Assembly: GCF_001423945.1 (NCBI RefSeq)
Contig: NZ_LMPU01000001.1
Span: 518,373 to 582,372, forward strand
From: Pedobacter sp. Leaf194
Lineage (GTDB): Bacteria; Bacteroidota; Bacteroidia; Sphingobacteriales; Sphingobacteriaceae
DNA: 64,000 bases
Direction: 5' to 3'
The notes under the pieces were generated by a model. The model searched no databases. It was not told the origin of the DNA and saw only the letters and a list, made by a program, of their open reading frames with translations. The position numbers were made by a program, and so were the translations under genes. Below are positions 26,998 through 35,463 of this stretch, piece after piece; the first letter of the stretch is position 1; each line of letters opens with the position of its first letter.

Positions 26998-27972
26998 ATG
27001 AATAAATCGGTTAGCGTAAAAGTATATCGTGGTTATGGTCACACCCACAATTTGGTCGTTTATGGTCATGTTTTTAAACATAAAGCAAAAACCACGCAGG
27101 TTTACAGCAATAACCTATTCGTAAATATTGTTCATTTATTAAAGCTTTTTATTCTAAAGCCTTATCCATTCGTTCAGTTAAGGCTTTGCTTCGCTAACCA
27201 AATTATTTACAACAAAGCTGAAGCCGATGGTTTTTTCAAGTTCGAATTTGAAGCCTTGCTGGATGTTGCCGCGGGTTGGCACGCAGTAAGGGTTGAGGCA
27301 ACGGGCGAGGATGGCGCTGTTTTAGGCGTTGGTGAAGGTGAAATTTATGTTCCGCACATTACGCAGTACGCCTTCATTTCTGATGTGGATGATACGGTTA
27401 TGATTTCCCACTCGGCAACAATAAGCCGGCGATTGAGAGAACTTTTTATCAAAAATCCACACACACGGAAAACTTTTCCCGATGCTGCAAAACACTATCA
27501 GCAACTGGCGCTGGCACACACCGAAGCAACACAACCCAACCCGTTTTTTTATGTGAGCAGCAGTGAATGGAATTTGTATGATTATCTCCTCGAAACTTTT
27601 AAATTTAACAAATTGCCAGATGGTGCTTTTTTACTGAATACCTTAAAAAGGTGGAAGGATTTAGTGAAAACCGGCAAAACGGGGCATGAAGGAAAACTAC
27701 TTCGCGTAATGCGCATTTTAGACGCTTTTCCGAATCAAAAGTTTATTTTTTTTGGAGACAACTCGCAACAGGATCCGGAAATATACACCTCAATAGCAGA
27801 AAAATATCCTAAAAATATCGAGGCAATCTACATCAGAAATATCCGCAAAGAAAAAGAAGGTGAAACAAGGGAGCTACTCAAAAAAATGGAAGTGAATCAG
27901 ATTCACACCTGTCTTTTTAACCACAGTAACGAAGCCATTGAACATTCAAAAGCCATCGGGCTAATAAGTTAA
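26998..27972 (+). CDS. App1-family phosphatidate phosphatase (DUF2183)
   Basis: A 324-residue protein with a HAD-type DxDxT signature (D129-V-D-D-T in FISDVDDTVMISHS), later SSSEWNLYDYL and FFGDNSQQDPEIY, matching the App1/DUF2183 Mg-dependent phosphatidate phosphatase family. The frame is open from 26914, but that start overlaps the divergent kinase's coding start. ATG 26998 leaves room for a promoter and begins MNKSVSVKVYRGYG. Its stop lies in GTTAAC, shared with the stop of the convergent yccF-like gene. Confidence 0.88.
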   Translation: MNKSVSVKVYRGYGHTHNLVVYGHVFKHKAKTTQVYSNNLFVNIVHLLKLFILKPYPFVQLRLCFANQIIYNKAEADGFFKFEFEALLDVAAGWHAVRVEATGEDGAVLGVGEGEIYVPHITQYAFISDVDDTVMISHSATISRRLRELFIKNPHTRKTFPDAAKHYQQLALAHTEATQPNPFFYVSSSEWNLYDYLLETFKFNKLPDGAFLLNTLKRWKDLVKTGKTGHEGKLLRVMRILDAFPNQKFIFFGDNSQQDPEIYTSIAEKYPKNIEAIYIRNIRKEKEGETRELLKKMEVNQIHTCLFNHSNEAIEHSKAIGLIS

Positions 27973-28337
27973 CTTATCGACTTGCCAAATGGCGTAAAGG
28001 CTAGGTTCATCAACTTAAAATGCTGACGGCCAAAAGGGATACCTACAACCGTTAGGCAAAGCAAAATGCCGAAAAGGAAATGCGTCAGGGCTATCCATAG
28101 TCCCCCGCAACAAATCCAAATGATATTCATAATTGTAGAGAGACAGCCCGTATTTGATGAGCTATCTGTAATTTTGACACCAAATGGCGCTAACCCCACA
28201 ATAGCAAATTTAAAGCATTGTATGCCGAAAGGAATGCCAACAATAGTTAGGCAAAGAATTAATCCACCGATAATGTATTCAAAGAATATAAAAATTCCGC
28301 CAAAAATAATCCAAATGATGTTGCCTAAAAAATTCAT
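27969..28337 (-). CDS. YccF domain inner-membrane protein
   Basis: A 122-residue protein built of two similar halves, each with GIPFG (VGIPFGIQCFKFAIVGLAPFG and VGIPFGRQHFKLMNLAFTPFG), the duplicated YccF domain. About four hydrophobic segments. Biochemical role is unknown for the family. Four-base convergent stop overlap with the App1-type gene. Confidence 0.92.
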   Translation of the reverse strand: MNFLGNIIWIIFGGIFIFFEYIIGGLILCLTIVGIPFGIQCFKFAIVGLAPFGVKITDSSSNTGCLSTIMNIIWICCGGLWIALTHFLFGILLCLTVVGIPFGRQHFKLMNLAFTPFGKSIS

Positions 28338-28424
28338 TATTGCTTTTTTAGGTAAGATGAATTAAAGAAACGATTGTTACAGGGTCAGCGTTTGAAGCTC
28401 GAAAATCCCTTTCATCGATGAGGA

Positions 28425-28459
28425 GAAAAGTACCCATTCCTTTTAGGATGGGCACTTTG
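28425..28459 (-). terminator. terminator of the small lipoprotein gene
   Basis: Imperfect 13-14-bp hairpin (AAAGT.CCCAT.CCT arms around 28426-28440 and 28445-28458) with a T-rich end on the minus strand, 15 bases beyond the stop at 28474. Confidence 0.7.
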
Positions 28460-28473
28460 AAAGCTTTTGTAAA

Positions 28474-28662
28474 CTAATTATTTGCGTCTGCAGGGGCATT
28501 AGTTGTGGAATCGGACGTTGTATCGGTTTTCAGCGAATCGCGAACATTGGTGTCGGTATATTTGTACATGCTATCTGCATTCTCTTTATCTGCTTTTTTA
28601 CCGTTACAAGCTGTAGCTGCGATGGAAGCTATTGCAAATAAAATTAAAAATGTCTTTTTCAT
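28474..28662 (-). CDS. small putative lipoprotein (62 aa)
   Basis: Begins MKKTFLILFAIASIAATACNGKK, a lipoprotein-like signal with C19 after an A-T-A box, then a charged Asp/Thr/Ser-rich tail (KADKENADSMYKYTDTN). The open frame extends 19 codons upstream, but that part is not signal-like. Function unknown. Confidence 0.68.
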   Translation of the reverse strand: MKKTFLILFAIASIAATACNGKKADKENADSMYKYTDTNVRDSLKTDTTSDSTTNAPADANN

Positions 28663-28827
28663 AGTTTTCCTTTTTATTATTAATCTGTTTTGCAATAAGA
28701 TTGTTTTAATTTTATGCAATTAATGGTTCTAAGCCAGGCAAACTACGGTAAAATTCGGTTAAGCTATTCCTATTGTGCAGAAACGGGCATTAGCCATGCA
28801 AGTTCAAATTTGAGGACTAATCAGACA

Positions 28828-30027
28828 TTAAATAAAATCCAGGGTATTAAATTTCTTGTTCAAAATATCTGCATTGTTAACGTCGAGCCATTTATCTAGA
28901 ATTGTGCCGTATACCTGCCTAAAATCAAGCTGATATTTCAAGTCGCCGGTGTCTAAATCGCTCAGGTTTGGTGCATCGTTAAAAATACCCTGCTTTTTTA
29001 AACGCCCGCCAAAAACAAACATGTTATTTGCCGTTCCGTGGTCTGTGCCATTGCTGGCGTTCTGTTCAACTCTCCGTCCAAATTCAGAAAATGTTACCAC
29101 CAGGGTATCTTCAAGTTTGTTGTTCGTTTTTAAATCTTTTAAAAACGCAGCCATGCCTTCACTATATTGTTTAAGCAGATTTCCCTGCTGTTGGACCTGG
29201 TTTACGTGGGTATCAAAGCCGCTTAGGGATACGTAATAAACCCTGGTTTTTAAGCCTGATGAAATAAATTTAGACACCGTTTTCAATTGATTTGCAAATC
29301 CGGATTGAGGATAGGTAGCTTTACTTTGATAAACTTTCGAGGTGTTTTGTATGTAGCTTGCCGAAGAAGAGGTTTCGATCATTGTTTTATATAGATAGCC
29401 TAAATTATCTTCATCCAAGTGTTCCTTATCATTTTGCAATATTGCTTTAAAAAACGGATCATTGGTATTGCGGAATAATGCTGCGGGGTCTTTTAAAGCA
29501 ATGCCTTTTTTAGTCTGGCCTTTCATGGCCAACGAAAGTGAGTCATCAACTTCGATCGCCGTATATGGGAATTTACAGGTTTGGCAATTGCTATCCAGGT
29601 AACGGCCAATCCATCCGGTAGAAAGAAACTGGTTGCTCTCACTGCCTGTTTGCCATATGTCCATCGAACGGAAGTGCGAACGATCCGGATTTGGATAACC
29701 AACGTCATTTATAATCGTCATCCATCCCTGGTCATGAATTTCCTGCAATGCTGCCATATTCGGATTTAAGCCCTGCATATCCGTCAGCTTAATTACCTCT
29801 TCGGGTTTAATTGCAATACCTTTTCTCTTTTGGTAGTAAATATCGTTGCCATAAGGAATAACAGTATTCAGGCCATCATTACCGCCAGAAAGCTGCACAA
29901 CAACCAAGTTTTTGTATAGGCTTAACTCGTCGAGCGCCATTGCTTCCAAAGGTTTCATGAAAGTAGGAACGAAAAGAGCACCTGCCGCTACAAAACCTGT
30001 ATTTCTTAAAAAACCTCTTCTATCCAT
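28828..30027 (-). CDS. DUF1501 Tat-exported protein
   Basis: A 399-residue protein starting MDRRGFLRNTGFVAAGALF, a twin-arginine signal, followed by VVVQLSGGNDGLNTVIPYG and later FSEFGRRVEQNASNGTDHGTANNMFVFGG, hallmarks of DUF1501 (alkaline phosphatase/sulfatase-like superfamily). Such proteins are periplasmic and almost always paired with a DUF1800 gene, as here, 114 bases upstream. Substrate unknown. Confidence 0.92.
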   Translation of the reverse strand: MDRRGFLRNTGFVAAGALFVPTFMKPLEAMALDELSLYKNLVVVQLSGGNDGLNTVIPYGNDIYYQKRKGIAIKPEEVIKLTDMQGLNPNMAALQEIHDQGWMTIINDVGYPNPDRSHFRSMDIWQTGSESNQFLSTGWIGRYLDSNCQTCKFPYTAIEVDDSLSLAMKGQTKKGIALKDPAALFRNTNDPFFKAILQNDKEHLDEDNLGYLYKTMIETSSSASYIQNTSKVYQSKATYPQSGFANQLKTVSKFISSGLKTRVYYVSLSGFDTHVNQVQQQGNLLKQYSEGMAAFLKDLKTNNKLEDTLVVTFSEFGRRVEQNASNGTDHGTANNMFVFGGRLKKQGIFNDAPNLSDLDTGDLKYQLDFRQVYGTILDKWLDVNNADILNKKFNTLDFI

Positions 30028-30141
30028 TTTGTTATCATTAATGGTTAATAGTTTATAGTTACAAGTCGGTTTGAATCCACTAAGCCTAATGTTTTGATTT
30101 GAACATTTAAGCTATTAACCCATCGCCAACAGTATTTTTCC

Positions 30142-31584
30142 TTAACAGAGTTGATATTCAGGCATGCTTGCAATTTCTACAGATGTATTTCTCAATCCGG
30201 CATTGTTGCCAACCATTGCCGCTATTTTATCTGTTAATTTTGGCTGAAGCAAAAACTCTGCGAGCTCTACCGGCTTAATTCCTTTTGGCAGGGTGCCCAA
30301 AAACTTAGGCCAGTCTGCTTTTGCATCTACAAAAGATTTTGGTTTAATCTTTATGTTAGCGTTCGCTGTGGCCGTTCTACTTTGGGCAATCACAGCCTCA
30401 TCCTCCGGATCTGCCTTTCCACTAAAATCAATCTGCCCATCATTAAGTACAAGTGATGGAATCCGCATCCTCAACATTAACGAAGAGCTGTCTATCCAGC
30501 TTTGTCCGCCAGGCCAGCCGGCAACATTCGGTGGGTTAAAAAGGTACTGCCCTAAACTGCTTTGCAGCTGAATTAAAACCTGCGGCTTATTGTAGGTAAC
30601 GTAGAACTCACGACTTAATCCCACTAAAAATTCGGCCGGTGATTTTATTTTGGAGCCTACATTTTCGGGAGCGTAAAACCAATCTGCAGTAAACATTTTT
30701 TTCATCAGCTGGGCAATGTCATATTTAGATTCGAAAAATGCAGTAGCCAATTCTTTAACATGGAGCTCATTTGGCTTATCGTTAACGAAAAATTTATAAA
30801 CCTTTCGCGAAATAAACTCGGCAGTTTCAGGCTTATCCAAAATGATGTCGATGATGTTTTCGCCATCAAAGTTGCCAACTTTTCCGAAGAAGGTTTTTGT
30901 TGCGGTATCGTGGAGATTGGGGCGAAATATGAATGAACCGTCTTTATCATACATCCATCCGGTAAAGGAGCGGGCAGATTCTTTTATGTCTTGTTCGGTG
31001 TAATTTCCTCGTCCCAGGGTGAACAATTCCATCAGCTCCCGGGCAAAGTTTTCGTTAGGCTTGCCTTTTCTGTTCTGTTGATTGTTTAGATATTGCAACA
31101 TTGCAGGCGATTTAGAAACCTCAACAAGTAGAGTTTTAAAGCTGCCCAAACTATTTGCACGTTGAATGTTGTTAAGCTGCTGGGCAAACATTGGGTTGTT
31201 GCTTCTGCAGGCGAAGTGGCCATGCCAAAACAAAGTCATCTTCTCACGCAGGGGCGTTGGCGTGTTAATCATCTTCTCAACCCAGGCAATGTTTAAATCA
31301 CGACTTTTTTCGTTCTGCATCCTGACAATTTCTTGGCGCTGCTTTTTCTCCTCGTCGGTCAAGTCTTTTTTTGCATATAAGCCTGCCTGCATTAAAAGCT
31401 GCTGTTTGGATACAACCGAATCGATGAGTGTCAGGTCATCTGCCTCTTGTGGTTGCTTTAAGAGGTTATCGATAACTTTGCCGATGTTTTTTTTACTCAG
31501 TTTGTGCAGGTCGGTATAAGCGATACCAAAGCCCGCTCTGTTGTAAAGATGTTTTACTTTGAAAAAATTATCTTTCGCACTCAT
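30142..31584 (-). CDS. DUF1800 family protein
   Basis: A 480-residue protein with the DUF1800 signature order: VKHLYNRAGFG, REKMTLFWHGHFACR, NENFARELMELFTLGRGNYTEQDIKESARSFTGW, and NPPNVAGWPGGQSWIDSSSLMLR. No signal peptide is obvious. It is the first gene of the DUF1800-DUF1501 pair and is divergent from aat with about 73 bases between the starts. Function of the pair is not established. Confidence 0.93.
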   Translation of the reverse strand: MSAKDNFFKVKHLYNRAGFGIAYTDLHKLSKKNIGKVIDNLLKQPQEADDLTLIDSVVSKQQLLMQAGLYAKKDLTDEEKKQRQEIVRMQNEKSRDLNIAWVEKMINTPTPLREKMTLFWHGHFACRSNNPMFAQQLNNIQRANSLGSFKTLLVEVSKSPAMLQYLNNQQNRKGKPNENFARELMELFTLGRGNYTEQDIKESARSFTGWMYDKDGSFIFRPNLHDTATKTFFGKVGNFDGENIIDIILDKPETAEFISRKVYKFFVNDKPNELHVKELATAFFESKYDIAQLMKKMFTADWFYAPENVGSKIKSPAEFLVGLSREFYVTYNKPQVLIQLQSSLGQYLFNPPNVAGWPGGQSWIDSSSLMLRMRIPSLVLNDGQIDFSGKADPEDEAVIAQSRTATANANIKIKPKSFVDAKADWPKFLGTLPKGIKPVELAEFLLQPKLTDKIAAMVGNNAGLRNTSVEIASMPEYQLC

Positions 31585-31657
31585 AATAATAACTTTAATA
31601 CTATGACTTAATTAGAACGTGGTGGTTTAATCTTTGTTTCATTTCTTACTTTTACAT

Positions 31658-32296
31658 ATGTTTTTTCAATTGCTTGATGATGACCTTAGTTTTCCAAATC
31701 CTGCCCTGGCAGACGACGATGGATTACTGGCGATAGGTGGCGATTTAAGTTTAAAGCGATTGCTTTTTGCCTATTCAAATGGCATTTTTCCGTGGTTTAG
31801 CGAGGGTGACCCAATTCTTTGGTATTCGCCGCATCAGCGATGTGTAATTTATCCCGGTGAGATAAAAATCAGCAAGAGCATGAGGAAGGTACTTAAAGAT
31901 GAAACCTTTCAAATAACGATGGATAAAGCTTTTGTTGATGTAATCAAAAATTGCGCAGCAACGCCTCGCGATGGACAGAACGGCACCTGGATAACAAATG
32001 AAATGCAGGAAGCATATATTAATCTGCACAAAGAGGGTTTCGCCCACAGTGTGGAGGTATGGAAAAACGAGCGCCTGGTTGGCGGCCTTTATGGTGTAAA
32101 AATCAATCGTGTTTTTTGCGGCGAAAGCATGTTCAGTCTCGTAAGCAATGCCTCCAAAGCAGCGCTGATTTTTTTAAGCAAAACTGATATTGATTTAATT
32201 GATTGCCAGTTACCGAATGACCATTTGATGAGTTTGGGTGCTGTAATGATTCAGCGAGATACCTTTATGAAGTTCATAAACTCGGAGCGTACTTAG
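31658..32296 (+). CDS. aat: leucyl/phenylalanyl-tRNA-protein transferase
   Basis: A 212-residue cytosolic enzyme that adds Leu or Phe to N-terminal Lys/Arg of proteins (N-end rule). Shows SFPNPALADDDGLLAIGGDLS, YSNGIFPWF, ILWYSPHQRCVI, NGTWITNEMQEAY, VEVWKNERLVGGLYGV and CGESMFS, all characteristic. The frame opens at TTG 31634, but ATG 31658 (MFFQLLDDD) matches the family start. A weak -7 TACTTTTA lies four bases upstream. The stop overlaps the convergent TMEM175 gene stop by four bases. Confidence 0.95.
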   Translation: MFFQLLDDDLSFPNPALADDDGLLAIGGDLSLKRLLFAYSNGIFPWFSEGDPILWYSPHQRCVIYPGEIKISKSMRKVLKDETFQITMDKAFVDVIKNCAATPRDGQNGTWITNEMQEAYINLHKEGFAHSVEVWKNERLVGGLYGVKINRVFCGESMFSLVSNASKAALIFLSKTDIDLIDCQLPNDHLMSLGAVMIQRDTFMKFINSERT

Positions 32297-32886
32297 CTTT
32301 CGTTTTCCAATGTCTGATGAATTGCACGTTCAATTCGTCTATCAGGAATGAACCAGATGAAGGCAACAATGACGTACATACTTGCCCCCAGCCATGGGTT
32401 TACGAAGGCCAACCCTGCTCCTAAAAGGTAAAAAACTAAAGAGAGTTTGCCTTTGCTGTCTCCACCAATTGCATGTACAATTAAAGAATGCGCACCTTCT
32501 GTTTTTTTAATAACGATAACTAACAAGAGGTAAGCCAGGGCGGCCAAAAATAAAACGATCCCATAAACAACAACCGGCCACAGCGCAAAGTGATTCTCGC
32601 CCATCCAACCGGCGGTAACGGGAAATAGTGATAACCAGAAAAGCAGATTTAGATTTGCCCACATCATTTGGCCGCTAATTTTCTTAACAGCATGCATTAA
32701 ATGGTGGTGGTTGTTCCAATAAATCCCTACATAGGTAAAACTGAGCACATAGCTGATAAATTTAGGAATTAGAGGCTTCAAGGTCATTAGGCTTTCACCT
32801 TCGGGAGCCTTGATTTCCAGAACCATAATGGTTATTATAATTGCGAAAACACCATCGCTAAATGCTTCCAACCTTCCTTTGTTCAT
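32293..32886 (-). CDS. TMEM175 family potassium channel-like protein
   Basis: A 197-residue membrane protein with about six helices. The first carries the hallmark RLEAFSDGVFAIIITIMVLEI (RxxxFSDGVFAI pore helix of TMEM175, formerly DUF1211). Bacterial members hold one such repeat and form tetrameric cation channels. Four-base stop overlap with aat on the other strand. Confidence 0.92.
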   Translation of the reverse strand: MNKGRLEAFSDGVFAIIITIMVLEIKAPEGESLMTLKPLIPKFISYVLSFTYVGIYWNNHHHLMHAVKKISGQMMWANLNLLFWLSLFPVTAGWMGENHFALWPVVVYGIVLFLAALAYLLLVIVIKKTEGAHSLIVHAIGGDSKGKLSLVFYLLGAGLAFVNPWLGASMYVIVAFIWFIPDRRIERAIHQTLENES

Positions 32887-32938
32887 AATGCAGTTTTCCT
32901 TTTAAGATGCAATTATGCAGCAATTTATTCTTAAAACA

Positions 32939-32972
32939 AAAAATCCTGCAATTTTTACATTGCAGGATTTTT
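32939..32972 (-). terminator. terminator of the DUF1080 gene
   Basis: A perfect 14-bp stem (AAAAATCCTGCAAT at 32939-32952 with its complement at 32959-32972), 6-base loop and A/T tails on both sides, so it can act in both directions. It lies 17 bases past the minus-strand DUF1080 stop. Confidence 0.9.
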
Positions 32973-32988
32973 GTTATTAGTTTTAATT

Positions 32989-33771
32989 TTAGAGTTCTCT
33001 AACCCAAATGTTTCTAAAGCTGATTGCCGGAGAAGGGTCGCCGTGATCTTGCAGCTTGATTGAGGAAGGACCGTGCTTTTTGTATTGTGGCGCTCCAATG
33101 TATCTTGTTTCGCCTTTTAGAACGTAGCCATTTTGCAGCAGTACACCATTTAAAAACAATGTTACTGATGCCGGCTTCAACAGACTTCCATCTTCATTAA
33201 AGCGTGGAGCATTCCAAATGATATCATAATACTGCCACTCGCCAGGTTTTTTATTTGCATTTGCAAGAGGAATTGCCTGCTTATAAACGCTTCCTGTTTG
33301 TCCGTTAACATAGGTTTTGTTGTTGTACAAATCCATAATCTGGATTTCGTAGCCGTCGTCTCCGCCACCTGTTGATGCTAAAAATACACCGCTGTTGCCA
33401 CGAGCCTGGCCTTCTCCAGTAATATTAGCAGGGATTTTCCACTCCATGTGCAACTGGTAATCTGTAAACTTTTTGTTGGTTTCAATGTTTCCCGTACCTT
33501 TTTTTACGGTGAAAAATCCATCGTCTATTGTCCACGCGGCAGGTTTAGTAGCATCTTTAACAGAGTGCCATGCATCCAGATTTCTGCCATTAAATAGAAT
33601 GATTGCGTCAGAAGGCGCATCCTGAGGTAAATTGCCTGGCGTAACCGTTTTAGGAACCGGTTCCCAAACTTCTGTTGTTTTTGGGTCTCTGGCCGGATCT
33701 ATTTTTTTATCTTGCGCCATAGCCTGCATTGAAAAGAATGCCGGAATAAATAATAATGCGTATTTGCTCAT
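32989..33771 (-). CDS. DUF1080 (3-keto-disaccharide hydrolase-like) protein
   Basis: A 260-residue secreted protein: signal peptide (~1-19, AMAQ) then a concanavalin-like jelly roll with IILFNGRNLDAWHSV, DYQLHMEWKIP, GNSGVFL and IRNIWVREL-like ending (FRNIWVREL). These features define DUF1080, now often called 3-keto-disaccharide hydrolase. No sugar-utilisation genes are adjacent, so the substrate is open. Monocistronic. Confidence 0.92.
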   Translation of the reverse strand: MSKYALLFIPAFFSMQAMAQDKKIDPARDPKTTEVWEPVPKTVTPGNLPQDAPSDAIILFNGRNLDAWHSVKDATKPAAWTIDDGFFTVKKGTGNIETNKKFTDYQLHMEWKIPANITGEGQARGNSGVFLASTGGGDDGYEIQIMDLYNNKTYVNGQTGSVYKQAIPLANANKKPGEWQYYDIIWNAPRFNEDGSLLKPASVTLFLNGVLLQNGYVLKGETRYIGAPQYKKHGPSSIKLQDHGDPSPAISFRNIWVREL

Positions 33772-33836
33772 AATTACAGATTAACGCTTTAAAGTTAACC
33801 GATTTATTAATAAGTGGAAATAAAGTATTCAATTTA

Positions 33837-34154
33837 TTACGCCAAATCGTCTGTGATGTAAGTTTCGGTCACTACGATTTCATCAGGTGCGATGCTTTCT
33901 TTTTTCTGCTCAGCAATATCACGCATCGGGCAGTAACCTGTAACGCCTCTATAAAGTAAACTTGCGCCAATTGCGGCCCCAGTTAAACCCAGGATAGGAT
34001 GAGAAAACAGGCCGCTAATTCCCTTATAAATTAGGTAGGTCCCGGCGGCACCAGAAAGCCAACGTTCAGAACTGGATACGTTATTGTATAATTCTGGATA
34101 TTTCCAGGCTTCTTTAATGTTGTTTATCGTGGTGTTTAAATCTTCGTTTGTCAT
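33837..34154 (-). CDS. DUF2892 (YgaP-like) small membrane protein
   Basis: A 105-residue protein with two hydrophobic segments in SERWLSGAAGTYLIYKGISG and LTGAAIGASLLYRGVTGYCP, the DUF2892 pattern (ER...G...L.RG.TGxCP). The frame extends 11 codons upstream, but MTNEDLNTTINNIKEAW is the natural start. The acidic C-terminal tail (~75-105) is unassigned. No rhodanese domain is fused, unlike YgaP. Confidence 0.83.
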   Translation of the reverse strand: MTNEDLNTTINNIKEAWKYPELYNNVSSSERWLSGAAGTYLIYKGISGLFSHPILGLTGAAIGASLLYRGVTGYCPMRDIAEQKKESIAPDEIVVTETYITDDLA

Positions 34155-34311
34155 GATGGTAGTTTTAAATTTTCTATCATATAACAAGCAGAAGGTAAAT
34201 CAGTTTTGATTGAATACAGAAACGCCACAGAAATTACGCGATATACAATGAAAGACGGTTCATCACAGGAATAATTTTTGAATTAATTTTATTCCTTTTG
34301 GTTGCATCTTA

Positions 34312-34580
34312 GCCACAGAAACACAGATTAACATAGAATTGCCTTGTTGAATTTTATTTTGGTTAATGATTAGCCACAGAAACAAGATTTACACAGAATT
34401 ATTTTGTGGAAGTTGTTTTGGTTAATAAATAGCCACAGAAACACAGATTTACACAGAATTATTTTGTGGAAGTTGTTTTGGTTAGTGAATAGCCACAGAA
34501 ACACAGACTAATACAGAATTGCTTTGTTGAATTTTGTTTTAGTTAATGATTAGCCACAGAAACACAGATTAACACAGAAC
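34312..34580 (+). repeat. 60-bp tandem repeat, five copies (array C)
   Basis: AGCCACAG begins at 34312, 34373, 34432, 34491 and 34552, periods 61, 59, 59 and 61. Each unit has a core AGCCACAGAAACACAGATT followed by TACACAGAATT (about a dozen CACAGA hexamers in all) and a conserved ~30-base filler (TTGTGGAAGTTGTTTTGGTT or a variant). In copies 2 and 3 CCACAGAA can pair with TTTTGTGG of the filler. The array ends about six bases from the stop codon of the GxxExxY gene. The stretch 34155-34311 has only a diverged fragment (ACAGAAACGCCACAGAAATT near 34215). Confidence 0.92.
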
Positions 34581-34585
34581 TAATT

Positions 34586-34972
34586 TTATAGAATTACACG
34601 TTTAATTTCTAATGTTGGCTTTCCAAAATTTAGAATTAAACCAACTTTACAAGAGGAACATTTCAAATAGTTCATGGCTTGGGCGAGGTCTTCATTTGCG
34701 ACTGCACTTTTTGATTTCACCTCGAGGATTACCGAATCAAATATGATAAAATCGGCATAAAAACTATGGGGAAGTAAAATCGATTTATAATAGATGGGAT
34801 AATATTTTTCCCTTTCGTAATGATACCCTCGTCTTTCTAACTCAATGCAGAGTGCATCTTTATAAACAATCTCAAAAAAACCACAACCTAAATGTCTGTG
34901 AACATCTATTGCAGCATTGATAATCATATTCGTTTCCGTTTTCAAAGGAAAACTTGCGTCTTCAATAGCCAT
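34586..34972 (-). CDS. GxxExxY protein (PD-(D/E)XK nuclease-like)
   Basis: A 128-residue protein (from ATG 34970-34972) beginning with helix NMIINAAIDVHRHLGCGFFEIVY. The naming motif is G31-x-x-E34-x-x-Y37. Further on are D74 (FYADFII), E84-V-K86 (ILEVKS), QAMNYL and LILNFGKPTLEIKRVI. E34, D74 and E84-x-K86 fit a PD-(D/E)XK nuclease-type active site, as proposed for this family (TIGR04256/PDDEXK_3); activity is not established. A TTG two codons upstream is an alternative start. It is enclosed by repeat arrays on both sides: C ends at its stop, and D begins about 60 bases upstream of its start. No partner gene. Confidence 0.9.
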   Translation of the reverse strand: MAIEDASFPLKTETNMIINAAIDVHRHLGCGFFEIVYKDALCIELERRGYHYEREKYYPIYYKSILLPHSFYADFIIFDSVILEVKSKSAVANEDLAQAMNYLKCSSCKVGLILNFGKPTLEIKRVIL

Positions 34973-35035
34973 AAACAACCTATTTAAAAATAATCTGGGA
35001 TGTTATATTTAATAGGGATTACAACTTCTGCTTTC

Positions 35036-35396
35036 AGTGCTTCTGTGTCAAGATAATCAAATTCGAAGATAAAAACTATAAGATTCTTAAGATTCCAATT
35101 TTTCTGTGCCTTTTGTGTTTCTGTGGCAAACTTATTGGATTCACAGCTAAACTTTGAGAATCTAAAGCAACTCCAATTTTCTGTGCCTTCTGTGTTTTTA
35201 TGGCACAATATTCATCCTCAGCAAAACTAGGTTCTAAAGAAACTCCATTTTTCTGTGCCTTCTGCGCTTCTGTGGCAAACAAATTGAATTCACGGCTAAA
35301 AATATACGGGTCTAAAGAAACTCCAACCTTCTGTGCGTTCTGTGTTCCTTTGGCAAACTGATCAAAAATACCCTATCATCCGCCTTTCTGTGGCAA
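35036..35396 (-). repeat. 72-79-bp repeat, about five copies, inverted relative to array C (array D)
   Basis: Read on the minus strand, units carry GCCACAGAAACACAGAAGG followed by CACAGAAAAATTGGAGTTTCT. The GCC of each core falls at about 35354, 35276, 35204, 35127 and (diverged) 35048, periods 78, 72, 77 and 79. An additional partial core is at 35392. Copies are more diverged than in array C and the filler differs, but the CACAGA core is shared and points toward the GxxExxY gene from the other side. Short reading frames here (KTQKAQK-type peptides) are translations of the repeat. Nothing else is seen in 34973-35463. Confidence 0.88.
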
Positions 35397-35463
35397 AATT
35401 TCGAAGTTTAAGCCTGATATCATGCTACATTCAAATCAAATATTCGGCGGCAGTTTGGTGGTT

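Noticed and set aside
34312..34580. Array C as a CRISPR array
   Set aside because: The segments between the cores are themselves repeated and similar, unit lengths vary by two bases, and no cas genes are present; this is a tandem repeat, not repeat-plus-unique-spacer.
34984..35282. Two minus-strand frames giving KTQKAQK-type peptides
   Set aside because: They are translations of the CACAGA tandem repeat in two frames, with no start context or family similarity.
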